A stretch of 64,000 nucleotides of DNA from Dyella halodurans (GTDB lineage: Bacteria > Pseudomonadota > Gammaproteobacteria > Xanthomonadales > Rhodanobacteraceae), in the NCBI RefSeq assembly GCF_026283925.1, contig NZ_JAPDPF010000008.1, positions 186,001-250,000 of the forward strand, read 5' to 3'. The position numbers and the translations under genes were made by a program. The notes beneath the pieces are model-generated. The model was not told where the DNA came from and made no database searches. It saw only the letters and a list, made by a program, of their open reading frames with translations. Of this stretch, positions 28,194 to 37,279 are shown one piece after another (positions within the stretch are counted from its first letter, which is position 1; each line of letters starts with the position of its first letter).

Positions 28194-29276
28194 TCAGGCC
28201 GCCTGCTGGCGGGCGCTGCGCGGCGGCATGCCGGTCCAGCGCTTGAACGCACGGCGGAATTCGCGTGGATCGCTGAAACCGATCTCGAGGCCGATTTCCG
28301 CCACGCTCAGCGCACCGCCATGCAACAGTTCCAGTGCCCGCTCGGCGCGGACACGATCATGGATCTCGCGGAAAATGCGGCCGCCTTCGGCCAGCCGGCG
28401 GCGCAGCGAGCGCTCGCTCATATTGAGCATGCGGGCCACATCCGGCAGCCGCGGCTGCTGGCGCAGGTGGCTACGCAGCAGGCGCTCGACTGAGACGACG
28501 ACCTCCTGTTGCATGCCACCGACACCGTGCTGTTGCGTGCACAGCGCGAGGGCCTGCTGCGCCGTCAACGGGTTGTGCGAGGGCAGTGGATGCCCCAGCC
28601 ATTGCGCGTCGAGCACGACGCGGTTGAGGCGCGCGCCGAACACCAGTTCGCACTGGAAGTAATCAGCATAGGCCTGGACATGCGCGGGCCTGGCGTAGGT
28701 CACCTCGAGCCGGGATGGCCGGAAGTCGCTGCCCACCAGCTGGCGCGCGATGGCCAGAGCGCTGGAGAACAACTCCTCGCACAGGAACGGCAGCAAGGGC
28801 GGATCGTTGAAGCGTGGCCAGGCGGCCAGGGCCACCTCGCGCGGGCCGGCGACTTCGAAGCTGACATCGAGCAGGCTGCCGCTGACCCGATGGTGCGTGA
28901 TGCCCGCGGTCATGGCATCGCCAAACGTGGGCGACGTCATCATGGCCAGACCGAGCAAGCCGAAGCTGCCCAGCGTCTCGCCCTGGCCGACCTCGAGCCC
29001 CAGTCCCGGCTCGCCCGTTGCCTGCAAGGCGCGACGTATCACCATCTGGGCCTGTCGATAGGACACGCGCAGGGTGGGGTCGTTCAGCTGGTCGCGGCGC
29101 AGCCCGGAACCGGTGAACCAGGCATCGCAGGAAAGGCCGCGCGAAAGCGCCAGCTGGGTGAGATGGACGAGGATGTTCGGTGGGGTTTCGGCCGCGGTAT
29201 AGCGCGGGTCGGCGCCCGCTGGCGTACCCGTGGAGTCCTCGGTTGCTTGACCGGCCATGGCCGCAACGGACGTCAT
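28194..29276 (-). CDS. AraC family transcriptional regulator (Arabinose_bd-type N-terminus)
   Basis: A 360-residue regulator. The N-terminal 200 residues resemble the PF12625-type ligand domain of the OruR/MmsR-like group (GLGLEVGQGETLGSFGLLGLAMMTS, VQAYADYFQCELVFGARLN). The C-terminal double helix-turn-helix is clear: LPDVARMLNMSERSLRRRLA and LSVAEIGLEIGFSDPREFRRAFKRWTGMPP. The last motif is the AraC signature. Start at ATG 29276; ATG 29258 is an alternative. An FNR-type site lies 44 bases upstream. It is followed by the Fur-regulated receptor promoter, but the 240-base gap makes co-transcription uncertain. The effector is unknown; this group often controls amino-acid or lipid catabolism. 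Confidence 0.9.
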   Translation of the reverse strand: MTSVAAMAGQATEDSTGTPAGADPRYTAAETPPNILVHLTQLALSRGLSCDAWFTGSGLRRDQLNDPTLRVSYRQAQMVIRRALQATGEPGLGLEVGQGETLGSFGLLGLAMMTSPTFGDAMTAGITHHRVSGSLLDVSFEVAGPREVALAAWPRFNDPPLLPFLCEELFSSALAIARQLVGSDFRPSRLEVTYARPAHVQAYADYFQCELVFGARLNRVVLDAQWLGHPLPSHNPLTAQQALALCTQQHGVGGMQQEVVVSVERLLRSHLRQQPRLPDVARMLNMSERSLRRRLAEGGRIFREIHDRVRAERALELLHGGALSVAEIGLEIGFSDPREFRRAFKRWTGMPPRSARQQAA

Positions 29277-29319
29277 CTGCTTACTCCAGCCCCTGACGCC
29301 GGATAAGCCCGACGCCGAC

Positions 29320-29333
29320 TTGATCTATATCAT
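29320..29333. promoter_or_regulatory. FNR/Anr-type binding site
   Basis: TTGATCTATATCAT matches the FNR consensus TTGAT-N4-ATCAA at nine of ten defined positions. It lies 44 bases upstream of the AraC start, inside its likely promoter, and no plus-strand gene follows. Oxygen-responsive control of the AraC gene is the simplest reading. The rest of 29277-29479 holds no gene. Confidence 0.55.
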
Positions 29334-29479
29334 GCGGAGCGACCCTACCGCTTTACGCAATGCACCAACGGCCGCATCCTGGCGGGAGAACCCCCGGTGC
29401 AACGGCCGGGCCGCCGTGCGCTGCCGGGCAAGCGCTGATCGAGCCGACGCCCTATGGAATACCACCCACACCGCCGCGC

Positions 29480-30208
29480 CTAGCGGGGTACGGGTGTCGC
29501 GGTCTGCCATCGTTCGATCCACCGGTTCAGATCCGCCAGCCGCTTCGCCTCGTCATCGCGCAGGCTCATGCCGATGGCGACGCCGGCGACGTGGCCGCTG
29601 GGGTCCAGCAACATCAAGGTGGGGTAGGTGCTGACGCCGAGCGTGTCGATCAATGCCTGGCCGCCGTGGAGGATGGGCCAGGCGAAGCCGCGGCTGCCGG
29701 CGAACCGACGCGCCGTGTCCGCGTCCTCATAAGTGATGGCGACAAAGTTCATGTCGCCGTGCTGGCGCGCAAAGGCACTGAGCGTCGGCACTTCGGCGAT
29801 GCATGGTGCGCAGTCGGCGAAGAAGAAACTGATCAGCGTATAGCGGCCCTGGTAGGAGCCTAGTCGTTGCGTGCCACCTTGCAGCGCCGGCAGCTCGAAC
29901 GGCGGAAACGCATCGCCGCGCTTGAACGCGAATCGAGCGGGCTGCCCGGGTGTCTGGATGCGCAGCATGGCGGCGCCAGCCTGGCTGTCCTTGGTGCTGC
30001 TGAAGGTCTTGCCGTCGCCAAGCAGGCGGGTGAACGCGGCGTAGTTGATGGATACGCCAGCTTGATCGAGATAGCGCACGGTGGGTGATGCACCCAATTG
30101 CAGCGATGCGATCAGGCTTTGCTCGTCGCGCGTCTGCGCGGCATGCAGCGAGGTGTTGCACAACGCCGCCAGTAACATCCATCCGAGCAGTGGCGATGCA
30201 CGTCGCAA
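29480..30208 (-). CDS. TlpA/redoxin-like exported thioredoxin-fold protein
   Basis: A protein of 242 residues from TTG 30208. The N-terminal segment RRASPLLGWMLLAALCNTSL with cleavage near LHA-AQ is a signal peptide, so it is periplasmic. The C-terminal half is a thioredoxin fold of the AhpC/TSA-redoxin or TlpA type: FPPFELPALQGGTQRLGSYQGRYTLISFFFADCAPCIAEVPTLSAF-like sequence. Its redox pair is C133-A-P-C136 and the cis-Pro segment is GVSTYPTLMLLDP. The N-terminal 100 residues have no recognised fold. TTG 30208 is chosen because GGAG lies six bases upstream and it yields a normal signal peptide; GTG 30256 would add 16 residues. It lies 65 bases after putA. The role in thiol reduction or cytochrome maturation is inferred from the family. 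Confidence 0.82.
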   Translation of the reverse strand: MRRASPLLGWMLLAALCNTSLHAAQTRDEQSLIASLQLGASPTVRYLDQAGVSINYAAFTRLLGDGKTFSSTKDSQAGAAMLRIQTPGQPARFAFKRGDAFPPFELPALQGGTQRLGSYQGRYTLISFFFADCAPCIAEVPTLSAFARQHGDMNFVAITYEDADTARRFAGSRGFAWPILHGGQALIDTLGVSTYPTLMLLDPSGHVAGVAIGMSLRDDEAKRLADLNRWIERWQTATPVPR

Positions 30209-30273
30209 GGGACTCTCCAGCGCTCCGTCGTCGATGACGGGCCGGCGCCTGTGCACCGGCCCGTGGTCGTGGC

Positions 30274-33200
30274 TTACTCGCCGATGGTCAGCAGCGATGC
30301 ATTGCCGCCGGCTGCGGTGGTGTTGATGGTGAGCGTGCGCTCGCCGGCGAAACGCAGCAGGTAGTGCGGACCGCCGGCCTTGGGGCCGGTGCCGGACAGG
30401 CCTTCGCCACCGAATGGCTGCACGCCGACCACCGCACCGATCTGGTTGCGGTTGACGTAGCAGTTGCCCACGCGGGCGCGGCTCTGGATGTACTCGACGG
30501 TGTCGTCGATGCGGCTGTGGATGCCGAGCGTGAGGCCATAGCCGGTGGCGTTGATCTCGTCGACCACCTTGGCCAGCTCGTCGCCCTTCCAGCGGATCAC
30601 ATGCAGCACCGGGCCGAAGATTTCGCGGGTCAGCGTGGCCAGCGAGGGGATTTCGTAGGCGCGCGGGGCGAAGAAGGTGCCGTTGCTGGTGGTGGCCGGG
30701 TCGAGCTTCACTTCGCCGATCTTTTTCGCTTCCTTGTCCATGCGCGCGGCATGGTCGACCAGGATCTTCTTGGCGTCCTCGTCGATCACCGGACCCACGT
30801 CGGTGGACAGCTGGCCCGGGTCGCCGACCTTCAGCTCACCCATGGCGCCGGCCAGCATCGCGCAGACCTTGTCGGCGATGTCTTCCTGAACGTACAGCAC
30901 GCGCGCGGCCGAGCAACGCTGTCCGGCGGACTGGAACGCAGAGGCGACCACGTCCTTGACGATCTGCTCGGGCAGGGCCGAGGAGTCGGCGATCATCGCG
31001 TTCTGGCCACCGGTTTCGGCGACCAGGGCGGCGATCGGCGCATTGCGGGCGGCGAGCGCGCGGTTGATCGCCCAGGCGGTTTCGGTGGAGCCGGTAAAGG
31101 CCACGCCAGATACGCGCGGATCGCGGGTGAGCGCGGCACCGACGGTGGCGCCATCGCCCGGCAGGAACTGCAGCACCTCGGCCGGCACGCCGGCTTCCTG
31201 CAACAGCTTCACGGCGACGTAGCCGATCAAGCTGGTCTGTTCGGCTGGCTTGGCAATGACGGCATTGCCGGCAGCCAGCGCGGCGCTGACCTGGCCCAGG
31301 AAGATCGCCAGCGGGAAGTTCCAGGGGCTGATGCAGACGAACACGCCGCGGCCGTTCAAGAACAGCTGGTTGCTCTCGCCGGTGGGGCCAGGCAGCTGTT
31401 CCGGATGACCGAACAGGCGGCGCGCCATGGTCGCGTAGTAACGCAGGAAGTCAGCCGCCTCGCGGATTTCGGCGATGGCGTCGGGCAGGCTCTTGCCCGC
31501 TTCGCGCACGCACAGCGCGATGAACTCGCCGCGACGCGCTTCGAGCTGCTCGGCCGCGTGCTCGAGGATGGCCGCACGGCTGGCGGCGGGCAGGCGATCC
31601 CAGTTGTGCTGGGCGGCGACGGCATTGGCCAGCGCCTTTTCGACCGTGGCGCTGTCGGCGCTGACATAGCTGCCGACGACCTGGCGACGATCGGCGGGAT
31701 TGGTCACCTGCACGGTGGCGCCGTTGCTCTTGGCGCCCGGCACCAGCGGCTCGGCGGTCCACGGACCGGTCTTGCTCTGGATCGCCTCGGCGAGGGCCTT
31801 CAGTTCGTTGTCGTTGGAGAAGTTGACGCCCATGGAATTCTTCCGAAGTTCACCGTAGAGATTCACCGGCAGCGGAATGCGCGGGTGGGGGATGGAGGCG
31901 AAGCCGCGCACGGTCTCGCAGGGATCGGCGACCAGTTCGCGCACCGGCAGGCTTTCGTCGACCACGCGGTTGACGAAGCTGGTGTTGGCGCCGTTCTCGA
32001 GCAGGCGGCGCACGAGGTAGGGCAGCAGGTCCTCATGCGTGCCGACCGGCGCGTACACGCGGCAGGGCACGTTGAGGTTCTGCTTGCCGATCACCTCGGC
32101 GTAGAGATCAGTGCCCATGCCGTGCAGGCGCTGGTATTCGTACGGACGACCCTGCGCCACATGATGCACGGCGGCGATGGTGTGCGCGTTGTGCGTGGCG
32201 AACTGCGGGTAGATCAGTTCCACGCCCGCATCGAACAGCTTGCGTGCGCAGGCCAGGTAGGAGACGTCGGTGTTCGGCTTGCGCGTATACACCGGATAAC
32301 CGGCCAGGCCGTTTTCCTGCGCACGCTTGACCTCGGCATCCCAGTACGCGCCCTTGACCAGGCGCACGTACCAGCGGCGGCCGCTGGCGCGCGCGGTTTC
32401 GATCAGCCAGTCGATCACGAACGGGGTGCGCTTCGCATACGCCTGCACCACGATACCCAGGCCATTCCAGCCCTGCAGCGAGGGATGCGCGAACACGTCG
32501 CCGATGATGTCCAGCGACAGCTCCAGGCGCTCGGCTTCCTCGGCGTCGACCGACAGCGCGATGCCGTGCTTCATCGCCAGCTGCGACAGCTCCAGCAGCT
32601 TGGCGCTGAGGTCGCGGCGGGCGATTTCGCGCTTGGCCACTTCGTAGCGCGGATGCAGGGCCGACAGCTTCACCGAGATCGACGGTGCGTCGGTGTGGTT
32701 GGCGAACGGACCGCGCGCGCCGATGGCGGCGATGGCGTTGCGGTAATCCTGCTGATAGCGCTCGGCGGTTTCGCTGGTGAGCGCCGACTCGCCGAGCATG
32801 TCGTAGGAATAGCGATACACCGCATATTCCTTCTGCGCGCAACGATCCAGCGCCTCGCCGATGGTGCGACCCATCACGAACTGGTGGCCCATGATGCGCA
32901 TGGCCTGGCGCACGGCGAGACGAATCGCCGGCTCGCCCGCGCGGCCGACCAGGCGACGCAGCGCGCCGGTGAAGTCGTGGCGGGTTTCCTCCGACAGCGT
33001 CACCAGCTTGCCGGTGAGCATCAGGCCCCAGGTCGACACGTTGACGAACAGCGACTCGCTCTGGCCGAGGTGCTTCTTCCAGTTCGCATCGCCCAGCTTG
33101 TCGCGGATCAGCTTGTCCGCGGTGGCCTTGTCGGGGATGCGCAGCAGGGCTTCGGCCACGCACATCAGCAGCACGCCTTCTTCCGACGACAGGTCGTACT

Positions 33201-33429
33201 GGCGCATGAAGGATTCGACGGCGCTCTGGTCCTTGGCGCGCAATCGCACGCGGGACACCAGGTCGGCGGCCAGGTCGATCACCTTTTCGCGTTCCACCGG
33301 CGGCAAGGTGGCCTGCGCCAGCAGGTCATTGACCGCTTCGGTCTCGTCACGCAGCCAGGCCGCGGTGATGCGGGCGCGGGCCGGCTCGACGCCAGTCGGA
33401 AGTTCGGGGCTGAGTATGGGCTGGGTCAC
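30274..33429 (-). CDS. putA: Bifunctional proline dehydrogenase / L-glutamate-gamma-semialdehyde dehydrogenase
   Basis: A PutA of about 1051 residues that oxidises proline to glutamate in two steps, with electrons passed from FAD to quinone and NAD+ reduced in the second step. The arm and dimerisation region come first. The proline dehydrogenase barrel then follows from about residue 200 ([73 protein letters not shown]). The aldehyde dehydrogenase domain has [19 protein letters not shown], Glu in [12 protein letters not shown] and C839 in [17 protein letters not shown]. The N-terminal ribbon-helix-helix repressor domain of enterobacterial PutA is absent. The start is uncertain: GTG 33429 ([11 protein letters not shown]) best fits relatives, while ATG 33525 adds residues of odd composition. 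No clear ribosome site is visible. Confidence 0.95.
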   Translation of the reverse strand: MTQPILSPELPTGVEPARARITAAWLRDETEAVNDLLAQATLPPVEREKVIDLAADLVSRVRLRAKDQSAVESFMRQYDLSSEEGVLLMCVAEALLRIPDKATADKLIRDKLGDANWKKHLGQSESLFVNVSTWGLMLTGKLVTLSEETRHDFTGALRRLVGRAGEPAIRLAVRQAMRIMGHQFVMGRTIGEALDRCAQKEYAVYRYSYDMLGESALTSETAERYQQDYRNAIAAIGARGPFANHTDAPSISVKLSALHPRYEVAKREIARRDLSAKLLELSQLAMKHGIALSVDAEEAERLELSLDIIGDVFAHPSLQGWNGLGIVVQAYAKRTPFVIDWLIETARASGRRWYVRLVKGAYWDAEVKRAQENGLAGYPVYTRKPNTDVSYLACARKLFDAGVELIYPQFATHNAHTIAAVHHVAQGRPYEYQRLHGMGTDLYAEVIGKQNLNVPCRVYAPVGTHEDLLPYLVRRLLENGANTSFVNRVVDESLPVRELVADPCETVRGFASIPHPRIPLPVNLYGELRKNSMGVNFSNDNELKALAEAIQSKTGPWTAEPLVPGAKSNGATVQVTNPADRRQVVGSYVSADSATVEKALANAVAAQHNWDRLPAASRAAILEHAAEQLEARRGEFIALCVREAGKSLPDAIAEIREAADFLRYYATMARRLFGHPEQLPGPTGESNQLFLNGRGVFVCISPWNFPLAIFLGQVSAALAAGNAVIAKPAEQTSLIGYVAVKLLQEAGVPAEVLQFLPGDGATVGAALTRDPRVSGVAFTGSTETAWAINRALAARNAPIAALVAETGGQNAMIADSSALPEQIVKDVVASAFQSAGQRCSAARVLYVQEDIADKVCAMLAGAMGELKVGDPGQLSTDVGPVIDEDAKKILVDHAARMDKEAKKIGEVKLDPATTSNGTFFAPRAYEIPSLATLTREIFGPVLHVIRWKGDELAKVVDEINATGYGLTLGIHSRIDDTVEYIQSRARVGNCYVNRNQIGAVVGVQPFGGEGLSGTGPKAGGPHYLLRFAGERTLTINTTAAGGNASLLTIGE

Positions 33430-33846
33430 AGAGGCGTAGCCAAGGAATGCGGGGTGGGGAATCGCGGGATTGTACGCGGGGGTGGCGGCGCACGCATCCG
33501 TACGGCGTGTTGCAGCGCACGACACCTTTTAATAGGCATGCACAGGCGCCGCAGTTCACATGGGGGCGAGCAGGCTGCGACAAAAGCGCGCAGGCAGATG
33601 ATTTGGCGTGGACTTGGATGCGGGTTGCGGCGTAGGGACGTGCGCCGGGTCACCGCTTGCGCGTGTTCCGTGTGAGCGTCGCACCCCCGCTGCTCCATGC
33701 TCAGCCTCGATCACGCAACAGGAAAGCGAGACTCAACAACCCACTAGCGCTATTCATGCCTGCTTCAAATCAAGTGGGTGCGGCATTCTTGCCCATCGAG
33801 GCCATCGCGGCCTATCATTCCTGCGTTCCAGGCACGCCGGATCCCC
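33430..33846. other. Intergenic region between putA and the oxidase cluster
   Basis: About 417 bases with no convincing gene. Small frames here are arginine- and proline-rich and lack ribosome sites. It should contain the divergent promoters of putA and of the DUF2244-coxB unit. Somewhat AT-richer patches occur near 33525-33540 and 33715-33760. I see no terminator or named operator. Confidence 0.6.
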
Positions 33847-34332
33847 ATGATCGTGCTTCGACCAGCAGCGGCCGGCTTGCCGTGCGCGACGATGTGGCTT
33901 AAGCCCAATCGCGCCCTGAGTCGCCGTGACTTGCGTCGTGTGATCGGGGTATTGGTGGCGCTGGCGTTGACGACGGCCGGGTTGGGCGCGTGGCAGGGGA
34001 ATGTGTTCGCTCCGCTGTTTGCCCTGGTCGAGTCCTTTGCTGTGGCTTTCGCCTTGGGCGTGGCCTGGCGAGCCGGCGACCGCAGCGAGCGCATCACCCT
34101 CGACGAATCGTCGCTGGAGGTGCAATCCCTGCCAGGTCGGCGCAGTGCGCGTTTCCAGACTTACTGGGTACGCGTGCAGTTGCGCACCGGCAAGGGGAGA
34201 GCTCGTCTGCTGCTGACGTCGCATGGGCAGGAACTGGAGATCGGGGCCTTCCTCGCCGATGAGGAGCGCGCCGAACTGTCAAGGAAACTCAAGGTGTTGC
34301 TGGCCGCTATCAACGATCCGCAGCGCAGGTAG
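33847..34332 (+). CDS. DUF2244 domain-containing membrane protein
   Basis: A 161-residue protein with two adjacent membrane helices near residues 34-75 (VIGVLVALALTTAGLGAWQG, VFAPLFALVESFAVAFALGV). A soluble C-terminal domain follows (SERITLDESSLEVQSLPGRR, FQTYWVRVQLRTGKGRARLL, GAFLADEERAELSRKLKVLL), the pattern of DUF2244. Genes of this family are often found next to coxB in proteobacteria, as here with 20 bases between, which suggests a role in oxidase biogenesis or regulation. The function is not established. ATG 33847 gives the family length; the frame is open to 33778. It probably starts the oxidase operon. Confidence 0.85.
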   Translation: MIVLRPAAAGLPCATMWLKPNRALSRRDLRRVIGVLVALALTTAGLGAWQGNVFAPLFALVESFAVAFALGVAWRAGDRSERITLDESSLEVQSLPGRRSARFQTYWVRVQLRTGKGRARLLLTSHGQELEIGAFLADEERAELSRKLKVLLAAINDPQRR

Positions 34333-34352
34333 GTTCAACAAAGGTGCAAGAC

Positions 34353-35318
34353 ATGACATCTGGCGGCATCAGGCCTGGCAGTACCAAGCGAGTAGTCGCG
34401 GCATGCGCACTCATCGCCCTTGCAATGTTCGGTGGTGTGGCGATGGCCAATCCGCAGCCGGGCCAGTTGAACATGACGCGTGGCGCGTCCACGTGGTCTC
34501 CCGTTCCGTACTTCCTCAATAACGTCGCGCTCGGTGTTTGCGTCGTCATCGGCATCCTGGTGTTCGGCGCGATGTTCATCGCCATGTTCCGCTTCCGCAA
34601 ATCGCGCGGCGCGGTGGCCGAGAAGTGGTCGCACAACACCACGCTCGAGATCATCTGGACCACCATCCCGGTGGTCATCCTGATCGTGCTGGCCTACCTG
34701 GCCACCGGCGGCCTGCGCACGTTCTCCGACACCACCGGCTCGCAGATGACCGTGAAGGTCACCGGCTACCAGTGGAAGTGGCGCTACGACTACGTCGACT
34801 ACCAGGGCAAGGCGATCGACAAGGTCGGCTTCATGTCCAAGCTGGATCGCGAGAGCGACGAGACCCGCCAGCTGAATTCGGGCCTCGATCCGAACGCGGT
34901 GAAGGTGGACGGATACAACACCTACCTCATCAATGTGGATGAGCCGCTGGTGGTGCCGGTCGGCGTCAAGATCCGCTTCGTGATCACCGCCGGTGACGTG
35001 ATCCACTCGTGGTGGGTGCCGGCGCTGGGCTGGAAGATGGACGCCATCCCGGGCATCGTCAATGCGGCCTGGACCAATATCACCGAGCCGGGCGTCTACC
35101 GTGGCCAGTGCGCCGAGCTGTGCGGCCAGGACCACGGCTTCATGCCGATCGTGGTGAAGGCCCTGCCGAAGGAAGAGTTCGAGAAGTGGCTGGCCGACAA
35201 GGAGGCGCAGGCCAAGCAGCCGGCGCCGGCGGCTCCGGCCGCCGCCTCGACCGCGGCCGCGCCGAGCACGGCGCAGATTGCACCCGACGCACCTGTTGCC
35301 CAGGGCCACCAGGGCTGA
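34353..35318 (+). CDS. coxB: Cytochrome c oxidase subunit II
   Basis: A 321-residue subunit II of an aa3-type oxidase. A signal-like hydrophobic stretch (VVAACALIALAMFGGVAMAN) precedes two transmembrane helices (FLNNVALGVCVVIGILVFGA and LEIIWTTIPVVILIVLAYLA). The periplasmic cupredoxin domain holds the binuclear CuA site C253-A-E-L-C257-G-Q-D-H261-G-F-M264, and the first His is in VIHSWWVPALGWKMD. The WKWRYDY aromatic patch for electron entry is also present. There is no fused cytochrome c domain; the C-terminus is an Ala/Pro-rich tail. ATG 34353 has AAGGTG six bases upstream, better than the GTG at 34344. It precedes ctaD by 49 bases. Confidence 0.97.
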   Translation: MTSGGIRPGSTKRVVAACALIALAMFGGVAMANPQPGQLNMTRGASTWSPVPYFLNNVALGVCVVIGILVFGAMFIAMFRFRKSRGAVAEKWSHNTTLEIIWTTIPVVILIVLAYLATGGLRTFSDTTGSQMTVKVTGYQWKWRYDYVDYQGKAIDKVGFMSKLDRESDETRQLNSGLDPNAVKVDGYNTYLINVDEPLVVPVGVKIRFVITAGDVIHSWWVPALGWKMDAIPGIVNAAWTNITEPGVYRGQCAELCGQDHGFMPIVVKALPKEEFEKWLADKEAQAKQPAPAAPAAASTAAAPSTAQIAPDAPVAQGHQG

Positions 35319-35367
35319 TTCGTCAGCCCGCTTAACCGTTTCCGCATTTAGGTAGAGGTGCAAGGCC

Positions 35368-36984
35368 ATGGCTCACGCAGCCACTCACGACCACCACGAC
35401 GATCATCACGGCGCCCCGAAGAACTTCTTCGTGCGCTGGTGCATGTCCACGAACCACAAGGACATCGGCACCCTGTACCTGGTTTTCTCGCTGCTGATGT
35501 TCTTCATCGGCGGCAGCTTCGCCATGGTGATCCGCGCCGAACTGTTCAAGCCCGGCCTGCAGCTGGTGCAGCCGTACTTCTTCAATGAAATGACCACGAT
35601 GCATGCGCTGGTCATGATCTTCGGCGCGGTCATGCCGGCCTTCGTGGGCCTCGGCAACTGGATGATCCCGCTGATGGTCGGTGCGCCGGACATGGCGTTG
35701 CCGCGCATGAACAACCTGTCGTTCTGGATTCTGCCGTTCGCGTTCGCGCTGCTGCTGTCCACCCTGTTCCTGCCGGGCGGTGGCCCCGCCGGTGGCTGGA
35801 CCATGTACCCGCCGCTGTCGCTGCAGGGCAGCTCGACCGCCTACGTGGTGTTCGCGGTGCACTTGATGGGCATCAGCTCGATCATGGGCGCGATCAACAT
35901 CATCGCGACCATTCTGAACATGCGCGCGCCGGGCATGGACCTGCTGAAGATGCCGGTGTTCGTGTGGAGCTGGCTGATCACGGCGTTCCTGCTGATCGCG
36001 GTGATGCCGGTGCTGGCCGGTGCGGTGACCATGCTGCTCACCGACAAGTACTTCGGCACCAACTTCTTCAATGCCGCCGGCGGCGGTGACCCGGTGCTGT
36101 TCCAGCACATCTTCTGGTTCTTCGGTCACCCCGAGGTCTACATCATGATCCTGCCGGCCTTTGGCCTGGTCTCGGAGATCATCCCGACCTTCGCGCGCAA
36201 GCCGATCTTCGGCTACAAGGCGATGGTGTTCGCGATTGCCTCGATCGCCTTCCTGTCGTTCATCGTGTGGGCGCACCACATGTTCGCCGTGGGTCTGCCG
36301 CTGGGCGGCGAGATCTTCTTCATGTACGCGACGATGCTGATCGCGGTGCCGACGGGCGTGAAGGTGTTCAACTGGGTCAGCACCATGTGGGGCGGCTCGA
36401 TGACCTTCGAGACCCCGATGCTGTTCGCGATCGCCTTCGTGATCCTGTTCACCATCGGCGGCTTCTCCGGCCTGATGCTGGCGCTGGCTCCGGCCGACTT
36501 CCAGTACCACGACACCTACTTCGTGGTGGCGCACTTCCACTACGTGCTGGTGACCGGTGCGATCTTCGCCATCATCGCCGCGACGTACTACTGGCTGCCG
36601 AAGTGGACCGGCCACATGTACTCGGAGACGTGGGGCAAGATCCATTTCTGGAACAGCGTGATCTGGGTGAACGTGTTGTTCTTCCCGCAGCACTTCCTGG
36701 GCCTGGCCGGCATGCCGCGCCGCATTCCGGATTACAACGTCGCGTTCGCCAACTTCAACATGATCAGCTCCATCGGCGGCTTCCTGTTCGGCGCCTCGCA
36801 GCTGATCTTCCTCGGCGTGCTCGTCCACGCGGTGTGGTTCTCCAAGAAGAAGGCCGCCGACCGTGTATGGGAAGGCGCCAAGGGCCTGGAGTGGACCGTG
36901 CCGTCGCCGGCGCCGTACCACACCTTCGATGTGCCGCCGGTGATCCACGATCACGAGCTGGCTCACGGTCACGTCGAAGATTGA
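35368..36984 (+). CDS. ctaD: Cytochrome c oxidase subunit I
   Basis: A 538-residue heme-copper oxidase subunit I with twelve transmembrane helices. The heme a ligand is in MTTMHALVMIFGAVMPAFVG, and the CuB/Tyr crosslink motif is in HIFWFFGHPEVYIMILPAFG, with Tyr in the D/K-channel position of A-type oxidases. The His pair is in VWAHHMFAVGL. The paired heme ligands are in DTYFVVAHFHYVLVTGAIFA. These show an A1-family aa3 oxidase that reduces O2 and pumps protons. The His-rich N-terminus (HAATHDHHDDHHG) is typical of xanthomonad CtaD. A ribosome site GAGGTGCAAGG lies just upstream of ATG 35368. Confidence 0.98.
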   Translation: MAHAATHDHHDDHHGAPKNFFVRWCMSTNHKDIGTLYLVFSLLMFFIGGSFAMVIRAELFKPGLQLVQPYFFNEMTTMHALVMIFGAVMPAFVGLGNWMIPLMVGAPDMALPRMNNLSFWILPFAFALLLSTLFLPGGGPAGGWTMYPPLSLQGSSTAYVVFAVHLMGISSIMGAINIIATILNMRAPGMDLLKMPVFVWSWLITAFLLIAVMPVLAGAVTMLLTDKYFGTNFFNAAGGGDPVLFQHIFWFFGHPEVYIMILPAFGLVSEIIPTFARKPIFGYKAMVFAIASIAFLSFIVWAHHMFAVGLPLGGEIFFMYATMLIAVPTGVKVFNWVSTMWGGSMTFETPMLFAIAFVILFTIGGFSGLMLALAPADFQYHDTYFVVAHFHYVLVTGAIFAIIAATYYWLPKWTGHMYSETWGKIHFWNSVIWVNVLFFPQHFLGLAGMPRRIPDYNVAFANFNMISSIGGFLFGASQLIFLGVLVHAVWFSKKKAADRVWEGAKGLEWTVPSPAPYHTFDVPPVIHDHELAHGHVED

Positions 36985-37034
36985 TCCATGACTACCGCTC
37001 CGGCCTTGGCCGGGGCGGGCGGAAAACGCATTAG

Positions 37035-37166
37035 ATGAATCAGCTGTCGAACGATCTGATCAAGGAAGCGCGCCAGAAGGGCGTGCGGCGCACGGCCCTG
37101 GTGGTGGGTGCGATCGCCGTGGCGCTGTTCCTGCTCTCGATCCTGCAAGGGCTGCATTACTCGTAA
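37035..37166 (+). CDS. Small single-span membrane protein in oxidase cluster
   Basis: A 43-residue peptide, MNQLSNDLIKEARQKGVRRT followed by a single helix (ALVVGAIAVALFLLSILQGL). Small peptides of this form between ctaD and ctaG are annotated in other proteobacteria as cytochrome oxidase small assembly proteins. Here it occupies the ctaD-coxC gap alone. It has a plausible charged cytoplasmic tail, a good helix and a conserved location, but there is no strong ribosome site before ATG 37035. The role in assembly is inferred from position. Confidence 0.7.
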   Translation: MNQLSNDLIKEARQKGVRRTALVVGAIAVALFLLSILQGLHYS

Positions 37167-37279
37167 GCGTTACCGCAATCGTTATTCCTCCGTGGCGCCG
37201 GTGAGGCGTTCCGGGTTGAAGTTCCCCGCGCACTTCGGCGGGGGCGGAAGTAAACAAGAGAAATCCACGGGGTCTCACC

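Noticed and set aside
30364-33675. 1103-codon open frame on the plus strand
   Set aside because: It is the antisense shadow of putA, caused by high third-position GC. Its composition (His, Gly, Arg and Val rich without helices) has no family sense.
33608-33902. Short plus-strand frames upstream of DUF2244
   Set aside because: No ribosome site, biased composition, and they overlap the DUF2244 start.
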